DNA from: Blattamonas nauphoetae
Lineage: Eukaryota > Preaxostyla > Oxymonadida
Length of the DNA stretch: 64,000 nucleotides
Direction: 5' to 3'
Assembly: GCA_033064195.1 (NCBI GenBank)
Contig: JARBJD010000273.1
Location: 37,423-101,422 of the forward strand
The translations under genes were made by a program, and so were the position numbers. The first letter of the stretch is position 1. Each line of letters starts with the position of its first letter. The notes beneath the pieces are model-generated. The model was not told the DNA's origin. It searched no databases and was given only the letters and a program-made list of their open reading frames with translations. Positions 1 to 11,652 of the stretch are shown here, one piece after another.

Positions 1-1811
1 TAGCCAGATGAGAAGACGTAAACATTGAATCCAAACTGCGTACTCACGTCCAACTGATGAAATAAGTGAACATTTTCAGATACAGCCCCTTTCGCTCCTT
101 GGAGTGTTATGATAGAACATTCACATCTTGCAGTTCTTTCCACTATCGTTTCTCAACTCCAAATTTCGATCATAGTGGCAGCAATCATATCACAGCTCTC
201 TTCCCGTCGTCCTTTCATCAGACATTCATTTCTACACTGTCAACTGCTTGTTGAAAGTGAAAAGAGTGCAAGAATCTCCTTCACCTCGCACAGTCAGATG
301 AATAACAATTTGATCATTGACATTTATAGTCACATCATCACATCAAAATCATCTGTTTGAAGTGCTTTTTGATGAAATCGTGCTGAGTGATAGTTTCTTT
401 GGGCAGAATCGCGCCCAGTTTTTTTAGTGGCGGTTTTCTCAGTGGCAATCAACTTTTTCTGCACAATTTTTTAAAATACACGTGAATATCGTCTATTGTA
501 AAGAATCTCTTCAAATATAAAATAAATTACTGACTCTTTTCCGGTAATGTTGGAAGCTGCAACTGGAATGAGCAGGGGTTAGAGATTGTGATTAAGGTGA
601 TGAAGATGAGCTCATCGTCAGGAAACAGATTGCATATGTTTCATTAGATCTAACGTCTCGCCGCTCCATTGTTTTCTCACAAATCTATCTAACTTCCTGG
701 ACCACGTTAAAACGATTGAATCGACTGCTGGTGAGTTCTTTGTCATCATTACACCGTGAGTGATGAAATCCAGTTCCGACGTTTCATTTGGGTTTTCAAA
801 TCTCAGATGGAGCCGTTCGCACCGAATTGTTCTCATAGACATCCATTCTTGTGTCACCACTGAATGAAAAAAAACACGACTCGATTTAACTTGGATTGCT
901 TCTTGATTCTGATGAATCGTATTATCAGGGTGCCTTCGTCGAGTTGAGAAGAAGAAGGATCGAATAGAGTCGTTGGTTCGTTTCCTTACTGGAGAATATT
1001 GTGACGAGATCAACGAAAATCATCTCTTTTTCAGTATCTAAAACTGTTTTCATGACGTCACCATATTCTAGGACTTCCAAAACAACCGTTCTGTTCGTAT
1101 CCCACCGAACTTGAATAGATTTGGCCTTTATTTTTCTTCAACCGACCGAGTTCAGTGAGGATGATTCTGAATGTTGCTTGTCTTGAAGGTGATTTCGTAC
1201 TAAGGTTGATATTTTCCGATCATTGCCGGATCCCCAATAGTTGTCACTGCGACGGTCTGAATTGTTTGTGTCCTCTCGCTAATGAAACGCAGATTGATAC
1301 AAAGTTGTGTGATTGAGGAGATATCCTGTTTCACCTAAGCGCTCACAAAACTGAACATTCGCGGCTCTCACGCTCATTCTGACCAATTGTGAGCTTGTGA
1401 GCCGAGTGGATTGAAATGCGAGATTCTAGATGCACGAATTGTCTGTCTTCATCTCAATCTATTTTCCCTTACAAATTGCTGATCGTTGAAGAAAAATGAT
1501 CATACCATCAATTTTGAAAGGTATGAAAGACCTACATACAGAACTGCATAGGTAGACCGATGAACTCCTCAGATATGAGTATGCAGCAAACATTTATTGG
1601 TGATCCATGACTGCAAAATTATATCTATTTTGCTTGTCCCTGAACAGAACGGAAATAGAGAAATGGATCTAGTCTCTGTTGAATCTGTCTTTTTTCTTCA
1701 AAGTCATATGCATGCTGCCTTTCAGTTTCGATTTAATCCCGAAATCCCGTCCGTTCGATGTCTTGGGCTGTGCCGAGAGCATCGATCGTGTCGTATCTCC
1801 AAGGGAAGAGT
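1..1811. other. no supported gene
   Basis: I see no convincing gene here. The longest open stretch is 618-1013 on the minus strand (about 130 codons). It resembles no family I know and its neighbours give no context, so it may be chance or the remains of a decayed gene. The base composition is like the host background and I found no terminal repeats. Confidence 0.4.
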
Positions 1812-2216
1812 TTACAGAGTGCAGATGTCACGTTGAACCCTTTTTCCAATCGGCGATCCAATGTGAGTGTCTTGTGTGATCAATTCGAACCGAAAGGAGG
1901 AGGTTGATGTTGGGGAACGTTGGGTTGAAGTGTCTTGAGAGGGAAATGAGCACCTCATCTGAGAGAGTGAGGGGATACATGTTTTTTTTGTTTGGGAATA
2001 GGTGTGAACCAATCCGAGTCCTTTACAAAAATATTCATCCGTGGAATGGAATAAGAATGGTTCGATATAGGACGAGACCGTTGTAGCATGTTGTCCTGAT
2101 CCTCCGCGATTGAAGTTCGCGAGGATTCTCATCACGCTCATCTGTATTGGTTTTGACGACCGTCTCAAAAGGGATCGGATCAACGACACTCTTGGAATTT
2201 TAACTGGATCTGTCAC
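1812..2216 (-). pseudogene. fragment of the oxymonad helical-repeat family
   Basis: An open stretch of 134 codons contains a SVMRILANF-type helix and a GLVHTY segment. These resemble the helical (armadillo-like) repeat proteins that are strongly expanded in Blattamonas; the gene at 41142-42215 belongs to the same broad class. The fragment has no full-length partner nearby and runs into the left end of the transposon at 2223, so insertion may have cut it. The function of the family is unknown. The assignment rests on remembered family patterns and is weak. Confidence 0.3.
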
Positions 2217-2439
2217 ATTGTATAGTCCGTCAAAAACCCGGACTTCGTCAAAAACCTATCGTTTTCCAGTCGCAAATCGCTCATCAAAATCTCTCCTCTT
2301 CTCTCTGGATAGAATAGACATCTCTGTTATTATTATCCTTTTCAACATTTCACTCACTTCAAAACATTTTGGATCGAGCAATTTTTTCACAAAAAGACTG
2401 AATCAAAAGTGAAAAGATGATCCCACACATAACTATATT

Positions 2440-2800
2440 CTGTTGTCATCAGAAATCACTGAAAAGCGTGATAGGAGTCAGAAAAAATTACGGAATGCTC
2501 TTCTTCTGCTCGATGGAGCATCATCTCACATGTTTCCTGAATTTCAAGAGATGGCAGAAAAGGCAGACATTCAAATTCTCTTCTTCCCACCTCACTCATC
2601 ATCAATCTCACAACCTCTAGATGGCTTTTTTTGCTAGTTTCATGTCAGAACTCTCTCGAAAATAACTTCAACGAGAATCAAACTCAATTTCAGCGTATAG
2701 AACCGAACTTGCAAGAATTCTTCCGGATTGTTTGGCGACATCAATGAAACCCTGCGTCATCAAGGCATCATTCGTCGAGTGTGAGTTGCTTCAATTTTTG
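2440..2800 (+). pseudogene. C-terminal remnant of DDE (pogo/jerky-type) transposase
   Basis: Reading from about 2443, the frame gives LLLDGASSH, then about 20 residues later a FFPPHSSSISQPLD block. This is the second catalytic Asp and the PPxxxxxxQPLD signature of the DDE_1 superfamily used by pogo/Tigger-type elements. A second frame near 2695-2800 gives a YRTELARILPD stretch and an IKASFVE stretch, as in the C-terminal helices of such transposases. The N-terminal DNA-binding domain and the first catalytic Asp are absent. There is at least one frame change around 2637-2695, so this is a dead copy. Confidence 0.65.
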
Positions 2801-2930
2801 AGGTCGTTCAGATGTTGGGATGACATTCAGTTTCGTGTGTGGCAGCGATTTTTTTGCAAAACCACGTTTTGGTTGAGAGAGAGTAGTGATGAGTTTTTCA
2901 CTTCATATAGTAGATGTAAAAATAAACCGA

Positions 2931-3501
2931 ACTTGTCAATAATCCGTTACATGGGGCTGTAAAAATTGAGATTGGTCAAACTAAGAATATTAAAATTTGG
3001 TTCAGCGCCGAAACCCCTCTGTCGGGAGAAAACCTCAAAATACCCCCATTTGCCCGATCAAAGAATTGGTTTCAGCAATATCTCAACAACCAGTGAATCG
3101 ATTTCGATGAAATATTTCACCAAAACGTTTTGTCGGTGAAACGAACATTTTCTAAAAAATTTGGAAAAAAAATATGACTATTTGGGGAAATCTAAAAAAA
3201 ACCCTTATTTTTCTCGACAAAAATGTCTTAGAAAAAAAATCCTTTTTTTTGAGCAGCTCTTGTCGAGATCTTTACGATTGCAATGCATTTTATTTGATTC
3301 AAAGCGGATGGCTGGTTGTGGAGAAATGAGGTGAGAAAGTTTAGAAAAATGTGTGGACGCCTAAAGGAAACAGTATTTTGAGGTCTTCTCCCGACACAGG
3401 GGTTTCGGCGCGGAACCAAATTGTATTGTTCTTAGTTTGACCAATATATTTTTCAAGCCCCATGTTACGGATTTTTGAATATGTACGGATTATTGACACT
3501 A
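2931..3501. mobile_element. palindromic MITE, copy 1
   Basis: The two outer arms of about 125 bp are inverted copies of each other. Both carry ATGGGGCT, TTGGTCAAACTAAGAA, GCGCCGAAACCCC and CCTCAAAATAC in order. The left arm lacks about 20 bp present near the right tip. The centre matches the element at 15472-16069 in the opposite orientation (for example GGTGAAACGAACATTTT and GGCTGGTTGTGGAGAAATGA). It has no coding capacity. It sits inside the element at 2223-3647, so it is the younger of the two. Confidence 0.75.
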
Positions 3502-3647
3502 CTGTAAGTATATTCTCTGGTATTTGAATGACGATTGAAAAACCAAAGCGAATTGAGAAAAAAAGTGAAATGTTTGATCAACCCCACAAAACTTGAGAAT
3601 CCGAGAAAGAACGGGTTTTTGACGAAGTCCGGGTTTCTGACGGACTA

Positions 3648-4475
3648 TCATCCATAAACTGAGACTGAATCATTTGATTTGAGCGAGTGATGTGGTATGT
3701 CCACCATACCCTTTTCGAATTTTGAGAGTGAATGATGTCAAATTGCAGAAGGAAATGCGGATTGACGCGATGGGAATTCAATGAATGGAACGTCAATCCG
3801 ATTTTTTTCTCTGTCAATTGAGGGGAATGATTGAATGGTAACAAAGCATGAAATGGTAGACCTTCCATGGAATGATATTTCAGTCAGGCCAGCAGTTTTT
3901 CTTTTTCCACAGTATTCAAAAAAAAGAAAAAAAAGATGAAGATATACCAAGTTTCGGATCGATGATGTGTAGTGAAATGTCCGCTTTTTCAGGCTGGCAA
4001 TTGCCAGTCTGAGGGTCCGGACAGGCACGAGGTTGAGGCGGAGAACTCGAGCGCGAGGAATATTAAGGTTACCGAGAGAGACTGATAGGTTTATCTTTTC
4101 ATGGTCCGAGAGGGGGGACACTTTAGACATAATTATCATGGGGCAGCAGGGGATTAAGTACCCATGTTCAAGAAAATACCTGTTGATCAAGACCTATTTT
4201 AACTCACCACGGTCGTTTTGTGGCTTTGCAGTTTTTTTTGATGTCTTCCACAAAATGGTTTCGTTGTGAGTTCGATAAAGAAACCGAACCAGAAGCGATC
4301 ATGATCAACCCTTAGAAAAAATCTGGCCATTTCAAAACTATTGTGACATTTGGGTGAGAGTCTGAGCGAAGTCAAAACTGCCTGAGATGACTTCTCTCAA
4401 ATTTTACTCATATTCTGACAACATTTCGAATAAAAATAGAGAAACAGAAACATGAGGGAAACGTGTCAAAACATG
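3648..4475. other. intergenic, no gene recognised
   Basis: There are overlapping minus-strand open stretches (3738-4190 and 3578-3868), but they look random and no motif stands out. A short GC-richer patch at 3985-4125 contains the palindrome CTGGCAATTGCCAG. No terminal repeats linking this stretch to the transposase pseudogene on its right were found. Confidence 0.35.
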
Positions 4476-6447
4476 TTAATGATAAGGTAGATTCGTGACA
4501 GAAAGGTTGCCCAGCTTCTTGACCAATCGAGTGCTTGGAGTCCGTGTACCATATGGTCGATTCAGTAGTACTTCATCATCAGATTCTGATTCATTCTCTG
4601 TCCGTCTTTGCGGCCTCTTAAATTTGGTGATTTTGCTCAGAATTGAGTTGATCTCTTCAGGAGATATCGACTCACTGGATGTGTCCGTCTTCATGGCTAG
4701 GAGGAGAGCATTACGTCGCTCGACACGACATAGCGTATCGTGTTTTGTCGGACATTCTGAGACGGGAGTCTGTTCCGGATATGATCTGATCACTCTTGGA
4801 GGCGTAGATTTTGGCTTCACAAATTGGACAATTGTCCACAGGTTGAGAGGAAGACATGCAAATGGCGAAGCGTATACACAGCCATTTTCGACTTTAAAAT
4901 TCAGAAAATCTTTGATGCGTGGGAGGGTGTACGTCTCAAAGAGTTCTGTTGACTCAATTTCCACCAAATGGAAACTGTGTGAAGGCGGAATATGTTTCAG
5001 TTTGATCTGTGAACGAAAAAAGTCGATAAGTTGTTGAACTGTCGTAATTGAGTTGTCAATTTTGGATGATCGGAGACAGCTTGCGAGGACTCCGAAGGCT
5101 CCGTCGCAGACGCACTTCCCATGCCCCTCGCAAAAAAAGGCGACTGATACCGTGCATTGGGGTAGATAGGCCTGTAATCCAAAGAAAACAAAATGGAGAA
5201 AAGAGCCGGAACGAAAATGAGGGCCAGTATCGGACCAAAGATATAGGTGGGTGAGAGAACGAAAGTCAGACATGAGAAGGAGATCTCTGAAGCAATGGAT
5301 GACATGTTGTGTGTCATGATTTAGTGTTTTCGAGAGGAAGTGGAAATATCGAATTTGGTGGGTTTGATCATCTTGTTTTGTGAACAGTGCAAAACCAAGA
5401 TGGGATATTTGCTGTTTCTTATAAAAATCTTTGGAATGTTGTTCAGGGGAGACGCACAGGCGCCAATTTTCTTTGAAATCAAAGACGAGCAGTCCTTGTC
5501 CCTTTGGAGTTGTTCCACTTGAGAATGATACGAGTCTCTTGTTATTCTCGCTTGTTCCTTGTGGTCTTCGAGAATTTGTTTCTCTCTTTTCTCTCCTTGC
5601 GAGAGTTCTCTTCCTTGACTGTGAAGTGATGATTCCTGCCGCTTCAGTTGATCCAGTCTTCCGCAACGATTGCATATATCCGTCCTCCTTCTTGGTTTTG
5701 AGAGATGCTTGCAAAATCGGCGAAATGACGATTTCGAGATTCGATTTGCTGGATGTTCTTGACAGTACAACTGATGTAGGTTTTTGAGAATCATTGAGAG
5801 TTCGAGCCGACCATTTCCATTTATATCTGTCTGTATTGAATTTTTGGGGAGATTGTCATGGTCCCTTGATTGTTCTTGTCGGACCGCTTCTTCAACGAAT
5901 TCAGGTTTTGTTTTTTTGTTTGTGCTGTACACGATTCCACTGAATGTTTGTGAAGGAATGTGTGGACCAGTATCTGTGTTTCCACGGGAATTGAATGTCT
6001 GGATTGGTTTTGGATTGGTGATCTTTCTGGTGGGTATAAATTCAGGCGCTTCAAACGATATGGATGGCGTAGAGTGTTTTGATCTATACCAAATCGGTAT
6101 TTTTTGAAGTCTTCAAAGGTGAAGACTTGCAGAAGAGCAGTGAGCAGGAGAACTTTGGAGTGCTTGGACATTGATAAGAATGCGAGACGAAGTTGTTTCA
6201 TTAGGCTGTCGAAGGATTCTACTTGAAGAGAATAAGAAGTTAGAAATGACAGAAATAAACCAAGATGTTTGCGACGAAGGGCATCTTCCACTTTCTTTCC
6301 TTCTGATGTGTGTTCAATCGTAAACTTGAGTAGGGCCTCCGGGTTCAGATGATCGAGTTCTTTCGCTCTATTGATGATCTGTCTGGCACGAGCTTGACTT
6401 GTTTTACGTGTTACGCGATATTCGGTATTCATTCTGATCAGACCCAA
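4476..6447 (-). pseudogene. transposase-like gene, two frameshifts
   Basis: Three minus-strand frames follow one another: 6447-5821, 5932-5321 and 5714-4476. The first is helical and basic. The second holds a CNRCG zinc knuckle followed by a charged coiled coil. The third holds LWSDTGPHF and, 43 residues on, FFCEGHGKCVCDGAFG, a D...(H/G-rich) D block known from uncharacterised DDE-type transposases of protists and animals. The C-terminus is acidic and basic low complexity. The frames overlap and read on with two changes (about 5930 and about 5490), so this looks like one decayed gene of about 650 codons. I could not find its terminal repeats and cannot name the superfamily. Confidence 0.5.
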
Positions 6448-6539
6448 GTTTTGACATCATCCAGATTCTTGCCCATTTTGACTTTTATTCACTCCATCTT
6501 CATGAAAAAGAGTCAAAAAAATGAATGAGTGAGAACAGG

Positions 6540-7105
6540 ACACAGTGAAGGATGTCGACAAAACAAGAACGGTGCTGAGAAATCAAGAACAATGTACAGA
6601 CATGTGAGAGCTGGATGAAATGAAGAGAGGCCAGTGAATCTTCTCGGTCGGTGGGAATGACGCTATCTCGCTTTGGCAGGACAAACTGTGGTGTGACATG
6701 ATTATCGGGGTTGACATTTGGGGATAAGGAATGCCCAGCGACACACGATGACCTGACGAGGATGGAATGAAGAGAGGTGAGTATGTCTTTGTTCTTGAGG
6801 GTGATACTGGAATGGAGAACACCAAATCGGTGCGTGACGAGACGACGAGTGGATGCGAAAGAATCTGGGTGTGGTGAAGTGGATAATGGTGTTCCACTCG
6901 AGAATACAAAAAGGGTCAAAAGATGACAGCAAAACAAGAAAACGACGACATCAAAGAAAGACGTGTGAGATTCTAAATGAGGACGAACACATCAACAGTG
7001 TGGGATGCGATGAATCGTTTATCAAACGGTAAGGACATCCACTGCCGAAGGTTCAACAAAGAAAGAAGGCTGATGATCAGAGATCATGTGAGATGTGAAG
7101 TGAAT
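6540..7105. repeat. 3'-flank repeat of gene A (paired with 14288-14855)
   Basis: This stretch downstream of gene A is a diverged direct copy of 14288-14855, which lies downstream of gene B. Both start ACACAGTGAAGGATGTCGAC and both contain GAACACCAAATCGGTG and GATGCGATGAATCG. It shows that the duplicated unit included about 570 bp of 3' flank. No convincing coding function is seen; the minus-strand open stretches do not agree between copies. Confidence 0.75.
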
Positions 7106-7107
7106 GA

Positions 7108-10100
7108 TCAGCATTTCGGTGCTTGAAGTTCAATCGGAGGCGGTTCTTGTTCCTCTTCGATGGAGTCGAGGACAGAGGAGACGGTGGAGAGAGTCGGGCG
7201 GTCGTCGGGGTTCAGCGAAAGACACTGTTCAATCAGTTCTCGCATTTCTGATCCAATTCCGGACATCTTCGGAAGTGTCCCTGTTCCCATCTGTCGCTGA
7301 GCATTCACTGCATCCATCTCAGCAAACGGAACTGTTCCAGTCTCAATTTCCCACAAGACAAGGCCAAGACTAAAAACTGCCGCCTTCAGAGGATTAATCT
7401 CCTTTTGTGATTCTTTCGCTTCTTCTGCTTTCACGACTTCAGGAGCCTTCCATCGTTGGTTCTCTTGCGAGTTCGATAAGTCTCCAGTTCCTGACTGGCT
7501 TGTTTGAGAGGGCTGAGGTGTGTGTGGTTGTGGTTGTGGAATCGACGGAGTTGGTTCTTGAAGTTTCAGACACACATTTCCATGAGCATCAAACATCACC
7601 CAATGAGACGACAGTTTCGTCAGAATCGTCGCTGTGCTCGTATGCTCCCCAATCTTCGCCATTCCAGACGCAATCTGCCTCTCAATCACTCGCTTCACAA
7701 TCGACTTCTTCTTCTCTCGACCATGCAGAGCATTGTACAGCGTGTCCACATCTCGAACAACTGTCATCTCAATCTTCCCCTGACATCGAAGTGCTTCCAC
7801 AACATTCAGTATTGTTGGGAGTGATTCAGGCACTGCGTCGGCTTTTGCTGTGTTGTTCTCCACTTCCACAGCATTCCTACCTGTCGTCAGAATGTGTTGA
7901 GGGCGGAGGCCGTCGTGTGTGCCCTCGTTCTCTTCCATCTTCTCTTCCTCCACATGAAGAGTGTCATCTTTCATTTCTGTCGCTTGAGGTTCTTTTTGGG
8001 CAAGTCGTCGTCGGCGACATAGAACAACGAGAATGATGAGGACGATGATGGCCACAACGACAACGACAATCAGAGGAATCAGCCAAGGAAGTGTCTTGCT
8101 CATCAGTTCGGCTCGAGCTTGTTTCGCATCAACTTTGAACGTGAATGTGTTCGATTCTCCATCGACACCAAATCCAATCAGGCCAATCCAACCCAATTTC
8201 GAATCCAATGCCGACAATTCTGATTTCGAGATCGAAATCGAGACATTCGTTTCGTCAACAAATTCAAGTCGATCCAATCCAAATGGAACTGATGAAGGCG
8301 TTCCTGATGTCGTGTTCTCACGAACAATCAACGAAAGACCACAAGGAATCAATTCTTTCCCAACCACAATCACCGAATATTCCGATGATTTCTTGTCAAA
8401 TGATGCCGAACACGATGAAGCAGCGAGTGAAGGAACGAAGAACGGATTTGAGATTTCTACATCTGTGCTGTCACGAACAACACAGGATGAGTCAGCGTTG
8501 ATCCAGAGTGATGTCGAGAGTGCTGTCTCAAGTGTCGTCGATTTCAGGTGAATCAGACTTCCTTCTGAACACAAAATGTTTCGATTCAACGATCCAAATC
8601 GATCCACACGTCCACTCCCTTCTTTCTTCGATTTTTCGAATCGAGTTTCATATACACTCACAGTCCCATTCACAACCACAATTCCTCCATTCGCAAGGTC
8701 TGAGAACGATGACAATGATACATCCAGCGTGCTCTTCGAAACAACAATCAACGACAAATTCCACCAACAGATGGCTGAGTCATTCTGTTTGTTATTCGTC
8801 GAACGCATAGGTGTTGATGAAGATGACGAGAAATGGCAATTCTCGATTGACCCAGAAGGCTGAGTTGACTCGTCTCCAACAAAGCGGAAGAGAGGAAGTG
8901 ACGATTCCACACGAGTCATGTTCACATCAATCAATCTCATCCTTCCTCCAGAAATCAACGCAAGCTCACTCGTCAATTCAGAGTTCCACGAAAACGAACA
9001 GTCGGTCACAATTAGCATCCCGCTTGTCGACTGAAGAAGCGCTTTCGACCGACCAGAAGACAGAACGAACGAGAGATGGACGAGTTCCAGAATGTGATCA
9101 AAACTTCCAGTTTTGTGATTGATCAGCGAGCCATCCGCAGCAACTTTAATCGAACAAGAAGTTCCTTTCGCCGAGATTTTCGTCTGATCCTGTACAAAGT
9201 CGAGTTGGGATGAGAGTTGAGCGGAATCGTGTACAGAGATGACTGACGGGAATCCAACTTCGAGGTGTCCATCCGCCTCGTCCAAACTGTGGCAAGACAG
9301 AACAGGATCCCCACAACCCAACACATCCTTCCCGTTTGACTGCACGTGGATCAGCGGAGCGGTGTATTGGGAGAGATAGACAAGAAGAGTGGGTGTGTGG
9401 AATGGCCGGCCTTCCTCGTTCCGATCCAGTGATTGATAGAGAATATCAATTTCTGGAGTCCCGCGTTTGGTGAAGCCAGAATTGGGGACTCGTTCGATTG
9501 TTTTCCACAATTCTCGTCCTGTCACCACAATCCGAAGTGCTTCTGAATCATTCGACAGTATCACGTTATCAAAGTCAACATTGGACAGCTTGATGTGATC
9601 CGCATCGTTCAACTCGACCGCTCCAACTGTGTCCTTTATCGTCAGATCTTTGAACCCAACTCCACTCAATTCAACAATCATCTCGCTCTGGGCGGAGTTC
9701 GACGCAAACGATGCTGACATCTCGGAAAGAACGAGAGGACGGGTGAAAGTGTCAGAAGTGGAGGACGAGAAAGATGAAGTTGAGATGACGAGTGTGCCAG
9801 CTTGACATTCGATCAGAGGGAAGGAGAGGGCAGATGCAATCTTGATATCGCTTCCCAAAATCGACATCGATGCTGTGCTGTCGACCAGTTGACACAGCGA
9901 CAGATATTCATCCCAATCAACGTTCAGCTCGGAAAGCTCAACAGAACCTGAAGTGTCGACCACAACGAAAACTTTGGTGTCTTCCTTGGGCTTGTCCCCA
10001 AACACAATCTTTGTCCTTTCCGGAGGAGGATAGCCTTCGTCGTTGAGGAGCAGCTTGATCGATTGTTTCGTCACTCGAGCAGTTTCAAAGAGGAACAGTT

Positions 10101-11652
10101 TGTCCTTCAGTTTGATGGGGATTTGAAGGAATCGTCCATTGTCTGTTTGAGTGTGGAATCTGTCGATGAGGTGGCTGAGAGAGTTGCAACCAGAAGTGAA
10201 GGATTCACCAAGACAACCGAGAAAACTAAACTCGCGAGAATTCTCAACAACAATGTTGGGGAGATCAAAGTTGAAGGAGTGTTGTGGATATCCTTCCACT
10301 TCGACGTGTTTGTATGGTCCATCATCGCTTTCAGAGCGACTGCTAAGTGAACCGTAGGTCTGAAAATAGTCTGACGGGAGATGGTCAATCTCAATGATGG
10401 ACTCAGCGAGGGATTTTGAGATGAAGTATTCAGAGCCTTTACACAGGACACCATCGTTGACTGACTCATGTGATTGTATGAAGGGTTGCGTTGAGGGTCC
10501 AATTTCTCCATCGAGATACCCTCCTGCTCCTTTCTCGGCTGAGCATCCCTCGTATAGTGAAAAAGATACAAATTGTCCCAAAAATTGAAAGGCCTGGTTG
10601 GAACCGATCATGACATTCATCATTGGTGTGATTGTGAGGAAGAATCCTCCTCCAGACTTGGCATGGCAGTTCACAAAAGGAGCGACAGAAGTGAAATCTG
10701 CCTGCTGCGAGACGGAACCATCGCTTTCAGAGCAAAATCCTCCTCCTTGCTCTTCTGCCGAGCAATCAATGAAAAACCCAGAGTAATATTCATATTCGCA
10801 ATCCTTTGTGTAGATCACTCCCCCGTTCCTCGCATGACAGTCAACAAATGCAGCGGTAGCACAAGTGACGTTGGTGCTGACTGCGTTGAGAAATGCTCCG
10901 TCGACATTTGTTGATAGAGAATGGACTCCGGACTTTCCAAAGGAATGGGCTCCGTCGAACATCATCGTTCCACCAGTTGTTTCAATGCAGGAACAGCCAT
11001 CAAACGACATGTCGATGAATAAAACAGATTCGAAGGCGATGCATCCCTCTGATCTGATAAAAGGTCGTTGAGACACGCCACCATCAGACGAAACGACAGA
11101 GTACTCCAATTTGAAAGATGATTGAGCATCAACAGTGATCATTGGAGCTGTGTGTTGTGTGTTGAGAAGGATTCGAACAGAGTCGATTGTGAGATAAGTA
11201 TCGTCTCCATTTTGGGAAGTGATTCTGAAGAGAGTTTCATCTGTTTTGTTCGACTGCGTGAGAATTGGTCTGATTTCATACTCATTGCTGTTGATAGAAT
11301 TTTCACCCCTTTGAACATGGGATGGGGAGAATGTGAGAACACACTGTGCTGATGTTGCGATGGAGAGGCTGAAGGAAGTCTGATTCATCAACGCAGACAA
11401 GTTGATTGATTCCAAACTGTGCACTGAGATGGTGAAAACCTCAGAAGAATCCACGAGGTCAGTCATCACTTCGTCTTCAACAGCCACGAGATACTCGATC
11501 CTTTGTGACGATATCTCAATGTCGATATCGTTTATGATTTGGGGCTGATCACTGCACGAATAAAATGAATAACTCAACAATTGATCCTGTGTGACACCAG
11601 AGAAAAAGACATCATGTGCCGTTTCATCGTCCTTTCCTTTGTTTCCGATCAT
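7108..11652 (-). CDS. beta-helix receptor with pseudokinase, C-terminal part (gene A)
   Basis: This 1,514-codon frame carries the second half of gene A. Most of it is beta-helix ectodomain with Chlamydia-Pmp-like turns (repeated GGGFC, GGVIY and Ser/Thr/Asn-rich strands). Near residue 1,210 is one strong membrane segment (WLIPLIVVVVVAIIVLIILV) followed by a CRRRR stop-transfer. The remaining ~280 residues are kinase-like: KAPEVV (APE position), AAVFSLGLVLWEIETG (subdomain IX) and CLSLNPDDRPT (subdomain XI). No HRD or DFG can be found; the matching stretch reads FDAHGNVCLKL. It is therefore probably a pseudokinase receptor at the cell surface or phagosome. It reads on from 11649-14117 with one frame change, so the first Met given is not the true start. 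Confidence 0.85.
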   Translation of the reverse strand: MIGNKGKDDETAHDVFFSGVTQDQLLSYSFYSCSDQPQIINDIDIEISSQRIEYLVAVEDEVMTDLVDSSEVFTISVHSLESINLSALMNQTSFSLSIATSAQCVLTFSPSHVQRGENSINSNEYEIRPILTQSNKTDETLFRITSQNGDDTYLTIDSVRILLNTQHTAPMITVDAQSSFKLEYSVVSSDGGVSQRPFIRSEGCIAFESVLFIDMSFDGCSCIETTGGTMMFDGAHSFGKSGVHSLSTNVDGAFLNAVSTNVTCATAAFVDCHARNGGVIYTKDCEYEYYSGFFIDCSAEEQGGGFCSESDGSVSQQADFTSVAPFVNCHAKSGGGFFLTITPMMNVMIGSNQAFQFLGQFVSFSLYEGCSAEKGAGGYLDGEIGPSTQPFIQSHESVNDGVLCKGSEYFISKSLAESIIEIDHLPSDYFQTYGSLSSRSESDDGPYKHVEVEGYPQHSFNFDLPNIVVENSREFSFLGCLGESFTSGCNSLSHLIDRFHTQTDNGRFLQIPIKLKDKLFLFETARVTKQSIKLLLNDEGYPPPERTKIVFGDKPKEDTKVFVVVDTSGSVELSELNVDWDEYLSLCQLVDSTASMSILGSDIKIASALSFPLIECQAGTLVISTSSFSSSTSDTFTRPLVLSEMSASFASNSAQSEMIVELSGVGFKDLTIKDTVGAVELNDADHIKLSNVDFDNVILSNDSEALRIVVTGRELWKTIERVPNSGFTKRGTPEIDILYQSLDRNEEGRPFHTPTLLVYLSQYTAPLIHVQSNGKDVLGCGDPVLSCHSLDEADGHLEVGFPSVISVHDSAQLSSQLDFVQDQTKISAKGTSCSIKVAADGSLINHKTGSFDHILELVHLSFVLSSGRSKALLQSTSGMLIVTDCSFSWNSELTSELALISGGRMRLIDVNMTRVESSLPLFRFVGDESTQPSGSIENCHFSSSSSTPMRSTNNKQNDSAICWWNLSLIVVSKSTLDVSLSSFSDLANGGIVVVNGTVSVYETRFEKSKKEGSGRVDRFGSLNRNILCSEGSLIHLKSTTLETALSTSLWINADSSCVVRDSTDVEISNPFFVPSLAASSCSASFDKKSSEYSVIVVGKELIPCGLSLIVRENTTSGTPSSVPFGLDRLEFVDETNVSISISKSELSALDSKLGWIGLIGFGVDGESNTFTFKVDAKQARAELMSKTLPWLIPLIVVVVVAIIVLIILVVLCRRRRLAQKEPQATEMKDDTLHVEEEKMEENEGTHDGLRPQHILTTGRNAVEVENNTAKADAVPESLPTILNVVEALRCQGKIEMTVVRDVDTLYNALHGREKKKSIVKRVIERQIASGMAKIGEHTSTATILTKLSSHWVMFDAHGNVCLKLQEPTPSIPQPQPHTPQPSQTSQSGTGDLSNSQENQRWKAPEVVKAEEAKESQKEINPLKAAVFSLGLVLWEIETGTVPFAEMDAVNAQRQMGTGTLPKMSGIGSEMRELIEQCLSLNPDDRPTLSTVSSVLDSIEEEQEPPPIELQAPKC

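Larger units (their letters stand above)
2223..3647. mobile_element. TIR DNA transposon with pogo-like DDE remnant
   Basis: The ends are 34-bp inverted repeats with one mismatch: TAGTCCGTCAAAAACCCGG... at 2223-2256 and its reverse complement at 3614-3647. The same TAGTCC start is seen on the element at 15330-19133. The target duplication is unclear: TA ends could be a TA duplication, while the outer three bases (GTA and TCA) do not match, so the site has decayed. Inside are the C-terminal half of a DDE transposase and a nested palindromic MITE (2931-3501). The element is too short to be complete and is not autonomous now. Confidence 0.8.

Noticed and set aside
6500-6937. 145-codon minus-strand frame below gene A as a separate gene
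   Set aside because: The paired repeat at 14288-14855 does not keep the same frame, so it is not under coding constraint.
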